The translations under genes were made by a program, and so were the position numbers. This document shows, piece by piece, positions 48,501 to 55,654 of a DNA stretch of 64,000 bases (position 1 is the stretch's first letter; each line of letters opens with the position of its first letter). The DNA is from Pegoplata infirma (taxonomy: Eukaryota > Arthropoda > Insecta > Diptera > Anthomyiidae), in NCBI GenBank assembly GCA_963921195.1, contig OY992538.1:51698852-51762851 (forward strand), written 5' to 3'. The notes under the pieces are model-generated. The model ran no database searches, was not told the DNA's origin, and worked only from the letters and a program-made list of their open reading frames with translations.

Positions 48501-51500
48501 GTGTAGAAAACACACACAGATCAAATTTTACTGGAATTGGTGTATTTTTTTTGTCAATAGACCGATTTAACTGAACATCGGTCGAAATTTTTATATGGGG
48601 GACTAAGTCCAAAAATGGTCCAATTATATTCTGATTTGATAAGGTTACTAAAGTACACGTTTAACACCTAAAAATAAAATTTTTATCAAATATTTCCATT
48701 TTTATGAATTTTGAGGGAATTATGTGAATATCGCGAGGGTGCCCAGCAGAAATTTTGCTGAACTGGCAGCAGCTTTTGGAAAGGAAACTCGAGTCAAGGA
48801 GCGCATCCAAACCTGCTGAATTCATGCATGATTCTCTAAGGCGATGTCACACTTTAGAGCGCTAGTTGGATACACCGAAAAAGCGCACTTAAGATGCTCT
48901 GAATTCACATCTCTTTAGAGCGCTGAAAAAATTGCTATAAAGATGCAGTGAATTCATCTATCTTTTTAGAGCTGATTTAAGCAGAATAAAGATGAAGCAT
49001 ATTTGACTATTTCTGAAATATTTCTGAATACAATTGGAAAATCTTAAATACAATTGTGTTGACGTAAATTGTCAGCAGCCACTTACAACCTTACAACCTA
49101 ACCTAAATACAATTGACTAATTCTGAAAATCAGTTTTCTCCCTGCTATGATTGGACATTTTTTGTAATATAATTTGTATTTTCTGAAACTAAAGTGGAAA
49201 TGGTGTACTAATTTTGTTTTCTTTCAAAATGTGTTAAAAATGTTATGATTGAAGCACTCTTTGCAGCGCTGATTAATGCGCTATAATGATGCAGTGAAAT
49301 CATGTGACTTTGTCCAAAACTCATGGTTTTTTATTCAAAAAGTGTTAAATATAAGTATTTAAAAGGAAAGCATGTTTGAAATATTATCAAAATATAATTT
49401 TATATTTTAAGTTTTATATAAAAAATCGTAACAAAAAATTTAAATTTTTACCCCTTACTTTTACTGCATCCTCAAGAGCGCTCTTTGGATGCGCTTCGGT
49501 ATGCTATAAAAAGATGCTGTGTCGCCAAAATCTCGATTTATTTTTGCTGGGTGGTTTGTATGGGGACTACCAGAAGGGCTTACCCTATTCCTTTGAAATT
49601 TGGAATGGTGATTCGTGTATTACCTGCTAAATTTCAAAGCGATATCTATTATTATACGGTCATTACAGTCATTAAGCCGAATCCAAATGGGGCGTTTGTG
49701 TTTGGGCTAGGTCTTAACATGGACCGATGTTCTCCAATTTCAATAGGCTTCGACCTTGGGCCAAAAGATGCTTAAGTTTCAAATTTCAATTCAAATTGAT
49801 TTTCTCGATCTGTAGTACTGCATCGGGGGTTCAATATGAACAAAGTGCCCTAGTGCTTTATCGTTGCCGTCTACTCCCTATGTCCTGGAACCCATATTAG
49901 AGAGACGAGGTTATTGCAGTATAGTTTCTGAAGATTCTCGTAGCCCTCAAAGACGACTTTTGATTTTATACAAAAGCCTCTTAGAGCTTTTAGTGCAGCT
50001 TGGCTGTCGACGTAAAAGTTTATTAGTCTCCTTGATTCTCCAAGAAACTGTAAGGCTGCCTTATTTACAGCAACTATTTCAGCCTGCAATATGCTTCAGC
50101 TCAAAGGTAAATTCAAAGACTTTTGTATATCACAGACATCCGTAGTAAATCCCGCTCCCACTCCCGTCGATTATTTGGAGCCGTCCATGAAGATATTTAA
50201 ATCGTCATTTGGAATGCAACGCCAGTTCGGCCAAAATTCTCGAGTCAGAAATTCAACTTTAAATTTCCGATCGAAAAATAGTTAGGGCACCATTTAGCCA
50301 GTGACAACGTTATCCAAATTGTCCATGCTACTGCACACAGAAAACAAATTTGCTAATATGTAACTGAAATTTAGTCAATACTAGCTGTTTCGCACCCGGC
50401 GTTGCCCGGGTTGAAAAAAATATTATATAATGAATAACAGTTTGTAATGCCCTATGGTTGCATTCTCGGTTAGCACTCCATCTGGTGAAAATTTCAATTT
50501 CGCATTACTTTACACCACCTCTGTCCGATCGCGCGCTGATATGACCCTTTATTCCCGCCTTGTTTAGTACTCGACGTTTAAGCGTGATAAACGAATAGGC
50601 AGAAATATATTTCAATATATTATAAATGGGTGTGGAAATTTACGTCCCTTTGTTCGATCGCACACTGATATGGGCCCGCATCTGTTAGTCATTTATTAAA
50701 AATTGGCTCAGCCGTTTTTGCGTGATTGCGGAACTGGCAAAAATACACGCCTTTGCCCAATCACGCGCTAATATGGCATATTGTTCCCGCCTCGGTTAGT
50801 AAGTACTATATGTGTTGAAATTTTGTTAAAATCAGTTAAGGCGATTAAGCGTAATTACGGAACAGACAGAAAATAACTTTCAGTGTGGTGCAAAGGGGCG
50901 TGACAACTTACGCCCGTGGTCTAAACACGCTCTATTATGGTTTATTATTCCCGTTTCGAAAGTACTATATGTGGTGAAAAATCCATTAAAATTGGTTAAG
51001 CCGTTTAAGCTTGATTGTGGGACAGGCAGAAATAACTTTCAATGTAATACAAAATAGCGTGGGTCCCCTTTGTCAAACCACACTCTTTTGTGGCCTATAG
51101 TTCCTGCCTCGGTTAGTGCAATCTGCTGTGGAAATTTCTTCAAAATCAGTTAAGCCGAATAAGCGTGATTGCGAAAAAGGCAGAAAGGAGGTGCAATAAA
51201 TTTAACAGGGCGTGTTATTTTATGCCCCTTTGTCCGATCGCTCATTTTATGTTCTATAGTTCCCGCCTCGTTTAGTACTTACTATCTGTGACGAAAGTTT
51301 CATCTTAATTGATTCAGCCGTTGATGCGTAATTGCGGAACTAACAGAAACAACTTTTAGTATACTTAGTACAAAAGAGCGATGCAACTAATGCCTCTTTG
51401 TCCAAACGCGCTTTATTATGGCAGTCAAAAATAATTTGAAATTAATACAAAGAGCGGCATTCTAAAACGCGTTTGCCCAATAACGTGCTGATATGGCATA

Positions 51501-54500
51501 TTGTTCCCGCTTCGGTTAGTACTATCTGTGTTGAAAATTTCAATAAAATCTGTTCAGACGTTTAAGAGTAATTACGGAACTGGCAGAAATAACTTTCAAT
51601 TTAATACAAAGGGGCGTGGACTTTTACGCCCATCCGTCAGAGCGCCCTCCTATTATAACCTATAGTGCCCGTCTGGGTTAGTACTATGTGTGGTGAAATT
51701 TTCATTAAAATCGGTTCACACGTTTAAGCGTGATTACGGAACAGATAGAAATACCTTTCAATGAAGTACAAAGGGGCGTGGCATTTTCGCCTCTTTGTGT
51801 GATCGCCGCCCTATTATGAACTATATTTCCCGCTTGGATTAGTAGTATGTGGTGAACATTTTTTTAAAATCGGTTCAGCCGTTTAAGTGTAATTGCTGAA
51901 AAGGCAGAAATAATGTTCAATATAATACAAAGGGGCGTGGCATTTTACGCCCACTTGGCAGATTGGTCTCTCTTATGGCCTATAGTTCCCGTCTCGGTTA
52001 GTACTATCTGTGGTGAAGATTTAATGTAAATCGGTACAGACAGACAGAAAAACCAAAGAATGCCACGCCCCTTTGTAAGGATCATATATTTACAAAAAGT
52101 GGGTGTAAAAAGAGGCGTGGCTTCCAATCAAGATGCGGGATGGCATATATTTCCTTGCAAAAACGCCCTATTAGTATGCCAAATTGCATGTTTATCGGTT
52201 ACAAACATCCAAATATAGTACAACAACCAAATATATTGAAAAATCGGAAATTCACAAAAAGTGGGCGTAAAAGGAGGCGGGGCATCCAATCGAGATGCCA
52301 TTGGTGCCAGTTTTCATTCCAGGAAACGTACTATCTACATGCCAAATTTCATTTGAATCGGTTCAGTAGTTTTTTTCTGAAAGCGACACAAACAAACAAA
52401 CTAACATGTCATTTTTATATAAGTATATATAAGGATAAGGATAAGGATAATTCAAGAAAGATATTTTAAATATATAAAGTGGAATGTTAAAGAAAACAAA
52501 CAACCAATATATTGTAAAATGTCGAATTTATAAAAAAGGTGGGCGTAAAGCCACTATTGCATTCCAGAAAACTCACTGTATGCCAAATTCCTTTTGAATT
52601 CGTTACATCGTTTTGGCGTGAAAACGGCATAAACTAACAAAAAGTGGGCGTAAAAAAGGCGGGGCATCGAATCCGAATGCGGTAAGGCCTATATTCACTT
52701 CCACAAAAATTGCTATATGTATCCCATGTGAATTGGTAACAATCAACCAAATATTGTAACAAACAGGCAAATGTATTGAAAAGCCTTGAATTTACAAAAG
52801 TGGGCGTAAAAGAGGCGTGGCTTCCAATCAAGATGCGGGATGGCAAATTTCATGGTAATCGGTAAGAAACATTCAAATATAGTAACAAACATCCAAATAC
52901 AGTAACAAACATCCAAATATATTAAAAAATCTGAAATTCACAAAAAGTGGGCGTAAAAGGGGGCGGGGCATCCAATCGAGATGCCATTGGTCGCATTTTT
53001 CATTCCAGAAAATTCTCTATCTACATGCCAAATTTCATTTGAATCGGTTTAGTAGTTTTTTTCTGAAAGCGACACAAACAAACAAACATACAAACAAACA
53101 AACAAACTAACATGTCATTTTTATATATATATAAGGATAACTAAAATTCGGTTGATGCATTTGAATAAAGGGTGTCACAATTGAATAAAGGGTGCCACAA
53201 TTGGATATCGGTAGTCACAACTGAATTTGGTTGATATTACTGACTTTTAATTGTTACGACCACAAAATTCGGTTGTCCGAGCTATATTATAGGAGATGCA
53301 AGAGAATATTGAGTTGAAATTTATTTTTCTGTGTGTGTGTCCAAAATTTCGGCGTCTGAGCCAATTTGACTCATTGCGGATTGCAAAAACTGTCTTTTGG
53401 CCGGAAAATGCTTTCTGTGTCCCTCTGTGCCTAGTCCGATTTTTCCCGTTTACGAACTTAACCAGGCTATGGCCATAACTCTATTAGATTGAGCTACGTC
53501 GAGCTTCCACAGATAAACGGACGGACATTTGCTAAAATAACTACCACCCTAATGATATGTAGAGATTAATGCAAAGACATTCATATCAAAAATGTTTCTT
53601 TTACATATCTCTTGATTTTTTTTGCACCAAAGTTTTATTCCACACTCAGAAAATTATGTAAGTTACTACATGTTAGTTGTTTGTATATTTTACAGTAGTT
53701 AGTGGTTTTTAACTACAAAGTCAGTTGTTTTTGTATGAAAAATATCAAACAACTATTTCTGTTAGTTATTTTAAGTCGTTTTTTTTAACAACTAACAAAA
53801 AGTACTGTAATGTAGTAACAGTTATTTAAAGTAGTTAATTTTATTTTTATACCCTCCACTTAGTGATAGAGGGTATATATAAGTTTGTCATTCCGTTTGT
53901 AACTCATCGAAATATCGGTCTGGGACCCCATAAAGTATATATATTAATGATGCCCGATCGATTTTAAGACATTCTAGCGATGTCCGTCTGTCCGTCTGTC
54001 CGTCTGTTCATCTGTCCGTCTGTCCGTCTGTCCGTCTGTCTGTCTGTCTGTTGAAAATGCTCTTGCGGACAAAATATTGCACAGAGATGACTGAGATTTA
54101 ACATATTTATTGGAAGTTTTCCCGAGAAGTTTGGTATTGCATTTGAGCGATATCGGTTCAGCGGAAAATGTAAGCACACTTCAAAAATTTCAGTACACTC
54201 AACATAACCTAAAAATACAAAATGCTTTAATTCGGCTTCTGGTTGACATATCTGAACATAATTGAACACAAAATGGTATTTAAACAAGTACGAACATATT
54301 TTTTGACAAAAATAGAAAAAAATCGCGGATTTTTTTTACCAAAACTTTTTTCGCGAAAATTTTTTTTCCAATTTTTTTTTTTTTTTTAAAGTAATTTTCT
54401 TTTAAATAAAGTTTTTTGCAATAATCTTTTTGAAATTGTGGAGGGTATCACTACATTCGGCAAGACCGAATTTAACTTTTTTACTTGTTTTATCTCTGAA

Positions 54501-55170
54501 CAATTTTCAAAGATTTTTTTTTTTTCCAAAAAATAAAACTAAATTTTCATTTTCTTTATTATTCACAACTTTAAAAAAAAAAAAATGAAAAAATTTCGTC
54601 TTCATTTTTTTTTTTTCTAAAAATTTTTTAGAAAAATAAAAAAAAAATTATTTATTGATTATTTTATTTTTACTACATGTAAGTTGTTTTGACTACAAAT
54701 ATAAGTAGTTTTTACTACATAAGTCAGTTGTTTTTTGTCAGTTAAAATATCTTACATTGTTAGTTGATTTAACTGAAAAATAAGTTGACCACAAAACAAC
54801 TTACAAAGTAGTTATTTTAACTGACATTTTCAGTTGATTTTACTAACATAATTTTTGGAGTGCATTTGATTTATTATCATCATGGCCACTGATGTGTGTA
54901 TATGTGCTCGTTTTTTCTCTTTCTTCTCTTTTTCTTTTAGTCAAACAAAATATGCAGGCTAAGGGCATACTAAATTATCCAAAATTAACTGACTTGGGCT
55001 GTTCACCGTATGCCAGCATGGTTTATGGTTGCGTAAATGCTGAAACATTTCTACACTGTCCCCCAGAGATGTGGCAACAAGATGAACATTCTTGCAATTT
55101 AGCTAAAAGTTTTGCTCAACAATGTAATCCTTTGCCACACGTACAAATGCCAATGGTTAAAGAAGTTTAA
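24453..55170 (+). CDS. Plus-C odorant-binding protein gene (five coding exons, 218 aa)
   Basis: Exons are 24453-24518, 24601-24681, 44313-44432, 46582-46741 and 54941-55170; introns are phase 0, 0, 0 and 1, all GT..AG. The product is a predicted secreted carrier of small hydrophobic ligands, as is typical of insect OBPs. Residues 1-22 or slightly beyond form a signal peptide. Cysteines lie at 40, 54, 55, 69, 90, 94, 139, 163, 173, 182, 194 and 204. C90-x3-C94 and C173-x8-C182 match the classical OBP C2-C3 and C5-C6 spacings. P183 directly after C6 and the extra cysteines identify the Plus-C subclass. The length suits that subclass. The last ~10 residues are ordinary; the stop is TAA. Introns 2 and 4 (19.6 and 8.2 kb) are packed with mobile elements. 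Ligand and tissue cannot be inferred. The splice joins are inferred from frame, consensus and family fit. Confidence 0.9.
24601..24681 (+). CDS. OBP exon 2: mature amino terminus
   Basis: 27 codons between acceptor TTCCAG (24595-24600) and donor TTT|GTAAGT. It encodes a Thr/Asn-rich amino terminus and the first cysteine (C40, in the sequon N-C-S). Phase 0 on both sides. Confidence 0.85.
24772..24888 (+). repeat. Interspersed repeat fragments at start of intron 2
   Basis: Just before this, 24712-24772 carries the truncated head of the 'aacaagtagaaaagttaaattcgg' repeat. 'agggtgaccattttttcctgaactc' here is matched by 26698-26730 on the other side of the nested hAT element, so the flanking DNA is itself duplicated or repeated. 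Confidence 0.45.
25199..26047 (+). repeat. Most complete copy of the 'AACAAGTA' interspersed repeat
   Basis: Runs from 'aaaacaagtagaaaagttaaattcgac' to 'gagtggagggtataaaa'. It contains 'cttttgaaccactggaccgattt' (about 25598-25620 and 25769-25790), a CAGACAGACAGACGGACATCG track and 'gaatgacaaacttatatataccctctatcactagagtggagg'. Other copies lie at 29425-33298 (broken), 31061-31638, 41718-42412, 53853-54493 and 55905-59594 (broken). The coding ORFs seen across it are repeat translations. Confidence 0.7.
26403..26470 (+). repeat. tRNA-like SINE head fragment
   Basis: 'gactgtggcttaatggttagtgcctg' fits a pol III box A (TGGCNNARTGG-like); a weak box B may follow at 'gccaaattcgtgg'. It looks like a degenerate tRNA-derived SINE, not a tRNA gene, because no cloverleaf can be drawn. 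Confidence 0.3.
26691..27040. other. Intron 2 DNA, nothing recognised
   Basis: AT-rich DNA with no bounded element apart from the 26698-26730 repeat of 24772-24800. Confidence 0.35.
27041..27851. mobile_element. MITE, CACTCAAAA termini, TA duplication
   Basis: 811 bp from CACTCAAAAAATTATGT to ATTTTGAGTG, with TA on both sides (27039-27040 and 27852-27853). The interior is 'gttgttagtttttac' type repeats. A tRNA-like segment (27420-27482) is nested in it. Confidence 0.6.
27420..27482 (+). repeat. tRNA-derived SINE head with pol III boxes
   Basis: 'tggcacgatgggtagagtg' fits box A and 'gggatcgattccc' fits box B (GGTTCGANTCC) about 35 bases later. This is the layout of a tRNA-related pol III promoter. 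It lacks a plausible acceptor stem, so it is called a SINE-like fragment and not a tRNA gene. Confidence 0.5.
27855..27995 (+). repeat. Interspersed repeat ending in CCAACCTAACCTA
   Basis: 'ggggtggttaagaggtagaattttg...atgggccttatggcctccgagtgaattcgcc...ccatccaacctaacctat'. The defined 3' tail resembles that of short retroposons. A shorter 'acaacctaacctaa' tail occurs near 49083. Confidence 0.4.
28552..29300. repeat. A-rich GATGAAAAAAAA array plus repeat shared with the window's right end
   Basis: 28552-29085 is a degenerate array of '(g)atgaaaaaaaaattt' units. 29086-29300 ('cagctggtgaa...aggtggcgtcctgcaac...acattatcatgtt') recurs inverted at 63670-63900, followed there by the same array as (TTTTTTTTTCATCAATA)n. 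Together they define one element whose microsatellite is internal or terminal. Confidence 0.65.
29300..29424. repeat. ATCAGTAC short-word cluster
   Basis: About ten copies of 'atcagtac' or its variants in 120 bp, including the palindrome 'tcagtacatgtactga' near 29390. Similar words occur at 24793-24800. Function unknown. Confidence 0.45.
30009..30629. mobile_element. Short hAT-like element, TAGGSCAACC termini
   Basis: 621 bp starting TAGGCCAACCAAAAA and ending TTTTTGGTTGCCCTA, with an 8-bp duplication CTCATAAC (30001-30008 and 30630-30637). The ends are rich in 'tgcttatttt' words. The uninterrupted sequence 'actcataacttttgaacc' is restored when it is removed, matching other copies of the host repeat. 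Confidence 0.85.
31061..31638 (-). repeat. 'AACAAGTA' repeat copy nested in the Transib-like element
   Basis: From 'tataccctccaaccacagtatgg' to 'attcggcacagccgaatttaacactctacttgttt'; contains the CGTCTGTCCGTCCGTCCG track and long C, A and T runs at 31509-31570. Confidence 0.7.
32133..33000. repeat. 238-bp tandem repeats: two apparently identical copies and two decayed ones
   Basis: 'ccgccatattgaattttatcagttcg...gagttaaatcg' at 32133-32362 recurs from 32371 with a period of 238 and no difference seen by eye. More diverged units follow at about 32620-32860 and 32895-33000. Confidence 0.8.
33299..33748. repeat. Interspersed-repeat tail, nothing coding
   Basis: 33299-33430 parallels the 31340-31460 segment of the nested copy ('gttccccc...gaagaact...acgacccctgaaaaata'), and 33655-33706 is an 'attcggcagagccgaatttaacactc...acttgtttt' terminus. 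A C-rich run lies at 33595-33608. Confidence 0.5.
33749..35256. mobile_element. 1.5-kb fold-back (palindromic) element
   Basis: The outer ends GGGCACCCAACGATTGTCC and GGACAATCGGTGGGTGCCC are inverted. The arms converge on a centre near 34315: 'caagaaaatacaagcaaatta' at 34330 pairs with 34255-34280, and 'tccatccacacaaaaaaatt' at 34170 pairs with 34425-34445. The right arm has ~400 bp (34760-35200) with no left counterpart. No target duplication could be fixed. Confidence 0.65.
35540..36626. repeat. ~35-bp minisatellite (TCTCAGATTCTGAGACCTTTTTCCTATAGAAAAAG-type)
   Basis: About 30 degenerate units of a near-palindromic repeat. It resumes at 41066-41240 on the other side of the 36631-41065 transposon, in phase. 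Related units occur at 43590-43900 and, more decayed, at 59650-59990. A poly-G run with 'cagtgtcgggtacagc' at 35265-35298 precedes it. Confidence 0.85.
36631..37310 (+). repeat. Left terminal inverted repeat of the 4.4-kb transposon
   Basis: Includes 'gatcaaaacaaacaaactctc', 'gcgtgacacagtgggaac' and two 'gatcaag...ttacagtgtatta' blocks. A 99-codon ORF (36718-37017) and its mirror in the other arm are repeat translations. Confidence 0.85.
37311..37496 (-). other. Spacer and 3' region downstream of the transposase stop
   Basis: 186 bp of AT-rich DNA between the left inverted repeat and the stop codon. A 3' untranslated region of the transposase transcript must lie here or in the inverted repeat. 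Confidence 0.4.
37497..38080 (-). CDS. Transposase exon 2
   Basis: Two bases plus 194 codons including the TAA stop. Contains the second catalytic Asp and the 'HFYATSHGK..CDG' motif, which is the most diagnostic part of the family. The apparent ATG at 38111 lies in the intron polypyrimidine tract and is not a start. Confidence 0.85.
37497..39724 (-). CDS. Intact DDE/D-type transposase, one intron (706 aa)
   Basis: Exon 1 is 39724-38188 and exon 2 is 38080-37497, separated by a 107-bp GT..AG intron that splits codon 513 (AAA G|GTAATT ... TTTTCAG|AT AAC). The joined frame is 2121 nt with no stop. The amino terminus has paired cysteines (CCASL at 18-22, then IHCSRICETCR) that may bind zinc. A near-C2H2 finger follows (CGHCF...KTHMLKH). 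Candidate catalytic residues are D479 in 'QMDFAENY', D563 in 'YVSDGAGAQYKN' and D604 in 'HGKSACDGIGG' (or E590 in 'DAEWHF'). These motifs occur in a widespread animal transposase-like family; I do not assign the superfamily with certainty (Sola-like is the leading guess from the 4-bp duplication). It lies antisense in intron 2 of the OBP gene. The start is the first ATG of the frame. Confidence 0.88.
38188..39724 (-). CDS. Transposase exon 1
   Basis: 512 codons plus one base. Contains the amino-terminal Cys cluster, a charged coiled-coil-like stretch, the C2H2-like finger and the first catalytic Asp. Unspliced, the frame would run 20 codons into the intron and stop at 38126. Confidence 0.85.
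39783..39928. repeat. Long hairpin upstream of the transposase gene
   Basis: 'gggggctaattatgtaact' at about 39785 is mirrored by 'agttacataattaccccc' at about 39905-39924. The arms are about 60 bp with small bulges around 'aaaattacactat'. It lies ~60 bp 5' of the transposase ATG. It could be a short MITE inserted there or part of the promoter or subterminal structure. Confidence 0.7.
39929..40392. other. Unique DNA between hairpin and right inverted repeat
   Basis: Nothing coding is recognised. By position it should contain the transposase promoter. No clear TATA box stands out against the AT-rich background. Confidence 0.35.
40393..41065 (-). repeat. Right terminal inverted repeat of the 4.4-kb transposon
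   Basis: Reverse complement of 36631-37310 with scattered substitutions, for example 'ttttttgggcgtgac' where the left copy has 'ttttttgagcgtgac'. Confidence 0.85.
41066..41717. repeat. Minisatellite remainder and CT-rich microsatellite
   Basis: Two clear and several degenerate minisatellite units to about 41400, then a pyrimidine tract of '(c)ctttctttt' units at about 41517-41620. 'aaatttggtccccttgtaccagcgc' at 41630-41655 may be the inverted counterpart of 35262-35300 and so the far end of the minisatellite-bearing element. Confidence 0.55.
41718..42412 (-). repeat. 'AACAAGTA' repeat copy
   Basis: From 'taagacgatctagctatgtccgtccgtccg' to 'gaatttaacttttctacttgtttt', the reverse complement of 25199-25950. 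The 104-codon ORF at 41782-42096 is a repeat translation, since matching ORFs appear in the opposite copy. Confidence 0.7.
42699..42930. mobile_element. Short MITE, CCCAGC...GCTGGG, TC duplication
   Basis: 232 bp starting CCCAGCTAAAACTTGG and ending AGTTTTTGCTGGG, with TC on both sides (42697-42698 and 42931-42932). Same terminal family as 48742-49551. Confidence 0.55.
42933..43589. other. Intron 2 DNA, decayed repeats
   Basis: Two loosely related segments (43020-43120 and 43320-43430), both with 'aaatagcgat' followed by a 'cgttt/cgagcgattt' motif, suggest an old tandem repeat. Nothing coding. Confidence 0.35.
43590..43912. repeat. Minisatellite relatives with a tRNA-like insert
   Basis: Units such as 'tgtctcagaatctgagactg' and 'atatctcagaatctgaaaat' resemble the 35540-36626 minisatellite. 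Between them, 43672-43732 ('gatagcctatgagtg...gtgggttcaattcccgcc') has a box-B-like GGTTCAATTCC and looks like a SINE fragment. Confidence 0.5.
43914..44037. repeat. Direct duplication of ~55 bp
   Basis: 'aaattgctgctttaatttaaatttaacataaaaa' with its following ~20 bp occurs twice, separated by 'aggaaaatttataggaaata', about 270 bp upstream of OBP exon 3. Confidence 0.75.
44313..44432 (+). CDS. OBP exon 3
   Basis: 40 codons between acceptor AACAG (44308-44312) and donor GTG|GTAAGT. Encodes the adjacent cysteine pair C54-C55 and C69, then a predicted helix 'KSLKSHIDKLP'. The adjacent CC pair is common in fly Plus-C proteins. Confidence 0.88.
44746..46495. mobile_element. hAT-like element in intron 3
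   Basis: The ends CAGAGCTTCGAAG and CTTCGAAGCTCTG are 13-bp inverted repeats, flanked by a perfect 8-bp duplication AATATAAC (44738-44745 and 46496-46503). The arms are filled with 'aatcgaatgcattcg' repeats. It contains the fold-back element 45132-46131. No transposase. Confidence 0.88.
45132..46131. mobile_element. 1.0-kb fold-back element nested in the intron 3 hAT
   Basis: It begins ATTAGAGTGTCCCTTATTTTGG and ends CCAAAATAAGGTACACTCTAAT, with a 4-bp duplication GTGC (45128-45131 and 46132-46135). The arms contain 'agttttgacaagcaacggtttt' and 'gtgacatctttat' and pair around 45690. The left arm carries an extra tandem copy of that block (45360-45660). Nothing coding. Confidence 0.75.
46582..46741 (+). 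CDS. OBP exon 4
   Basis: 53 codons plus one base between acceptor TTTAAACAG and donor AATA|GTGCGT. Encodes C90-x3-C94 (classical C2-C3 spacing) and C139. The donor was chosen because only GTGCGT gives phase 1, which matches exon 5; the nearby GTATGA breaks the frame. Confidence 0.88.
46742..48741. repeat. Intron 4, first part: diverged interspersed repeats
   Basis: Several partial 'tttgtcattccgtttgtaa..cgaaat' fragments (46855, 46930), and two copies of a 'gtccaaaaatggtccaattatattc...gaattttgagggaattatgtgaatatcg' repeat (47790-48060 and 48600-48741), the second interrupted by the MITE at 48742. A 'ttatagtcggtcaagaccaaccatatgataccctacacc' terminus lies at 48388-48428. No coding exon is seen. 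Confidence 0.55.
48742..49551. mobile_element. MITE, CCCAGC...GCTGGG, TG duplication
   Basis: 810 bp between CCCAGCAGAAATTTT and TTTTTGCTGGG, with TG on both sides (48740-48741 and 49552-49553). The paralogous repeat at 47935-47950 reads 'agggtggtttgtatgggg' without the insert, confirming the junctions. The interior has repeated 'agcgctgatt/agatgcagtgaattcat' words. Confidence 0.75.
49860..50330 (-). pseudogene. RNase H fragment of a Jockey/I-type non-LTR retrotransposon
   Basis: On the minus strand 'NIFMDGS' (about 50170-50190), 'LQAEIVAVNKAAL' (50050-50090), 'FYVDSQAALKAL' (about 49985-50015) and 'LIWVPGH' (about 49875-49895) follow the order of the RNase H domain of I/Jockey-type elements, with the Asp and Glu catalytic positions visible. 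The frame is broken between 'MDGS' and 'LQAEI', and again after 'WVPGH', where 'GVDGNDKAL' continues in another frame. A dead, 5'- and 3'-truncated copy in OBP intron 4. Confidence 0.8.
50386..52060. repeat. ~160-bp tandem array, about ten units
   Basis: It begins 'ctagctgtttcgcacccggcgttgcccgggttg'. Units contain 'caaaggggcgtggcattttacgcc', 'cccgcctcggttagtactatctgtggtgaaa' and 'aaatcggttcagccgtttaagcgtgattgcgg'. Spacings such as 51515, 51679, 51837, 51996 show a ~160-bp period. Confidence 0.8.
52061..53135. repeat. Second array, 'aaagtgggcgtaaaagaggcgtggc' units
   Basis: About six units (52096, 52258, 52540, 52640, 52798, 52945), two of which end in 'agcgacacaaacaaacaaac..aacatgtcatttttatat..aaggata'. 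That tail looks like the 3' end of a non-LTR or Penelope-type element. Probably one element family with the preceding array. Confidence 0.65.
53136..53642. other. Intron 4 DNA, nothing coding
   Basis: Short repeats 'ttgaataaagggtgtcacaa' (53160-53215), then AT-rich DNA. 'tttttctgtgtgtgtgtcc' at 53325 may be the inverted partner of 'cacacagaaaac' at 50334, enclosing the arrays in a MITE-like frame. Confidence 0.4.
53643..54862. mobile_element. MITE-like element with nested interspersed repeat
   Basis: CACTCAGAAAATTATGTAAG at the left and CTAACATAATTTTTGGAGTG at the right are imperfect inverted ends; both arms are rich in 'gttagttgtttttactac' words. The nested repeat 53853-54493 separates them. 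No clear TA duplication, so boundaries are tentative. Confidence 0.5.
53853..54493 (-). repeat. 'AACAAGTA' repeat copy in intron 4
   Basis: From 'ataccctccacttagtgatagagg' to 'ggcaagaccgaatttaacttttttacttgttt'. It includes a CTGTCCGT microsatellite at 53980-54050. Nearly identical to the copy interrupted by the LTR element at 55905-59594. Confidence 0.75.
54941..55170 (+). CDS. OBP exon 5 and stop
   Basis: Two bases plus 75 codons and TAA, after a strong pyrimidine tract and acceptor CTTTTAG (54934-54940). Encodes C163, C173-x8-C182-P183, W187, C194 and C204, the diagnostic Plus-C carboxy-terminal region. The longer frame upstream of 54941 is intronic. Confidence 0.9.
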
Positions 55171-55654
55171 ACCACCACATACATAAAAAATAGTATTAAA
55201 TACTTACGACAAGTTATTAAATGATTATTGTTATTAGTTTTTAAGTTACTTTATTAAATCACATGAAATTTATTATCAAGAGATGGAAAAATGTATTTTT
55301 ATGTTATTAATTGAAGTATGTTAGTGATAGGTAGAGATGGGCACATGAGAGGATTAGAGGGTAATTCAAGCGTTTTTTGTGTGAGTGTGTCGATGTTTTG
55401 TAGTGGGTTTGCGTGATTTATTTTATCAAAAAAAAAAAAAAAACATTTTTTAAATTTGGCTAAACGTTAACGTGAATGTGAATAAATCTTGTGTGAGTGT
55501 GATACTCACGTGATTGTAAGTGAATGTGTTGAAAAAAAATATGCTCCTGAATAGAAAGATATCTGAAGTCGCTCAAGCTCAACTTCTGTTAAACCAAAAT
55601 AAAAATGAAAAAAAAAATTGCAATTTGTCGTTTTTCCGACTTAATGGATCGTTT
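55171..55654 (+). other. 3' UTR and downstream DNA of the OBP gene
   Basis: ATTAAA hexamers at 55195-55200 and 55253-55258 are candidate polyadenylation signals; no AATAAA is nearby. From about 55330 a GTGAG-rich hAT-type fragment begins ('gtagagatgggcacatgagagg'), related to 5750-6100. Confidence 0.45.

Noticed and set aside
50333..53333. A MITE with CACACAGAAAA ends enclosing the 160-bp arrays
   Set aside because: The ends are similar, but no matching target duplication was found, so the boundaries are not called.
53964..54287. Two overlapping minus-strand ORFs rich in Thr-Asp-Arg-Gln repeats
   Set aside because: They translate the CTGTCCGT microsatellite of the interspersed repeat, not a protein-coding gene.
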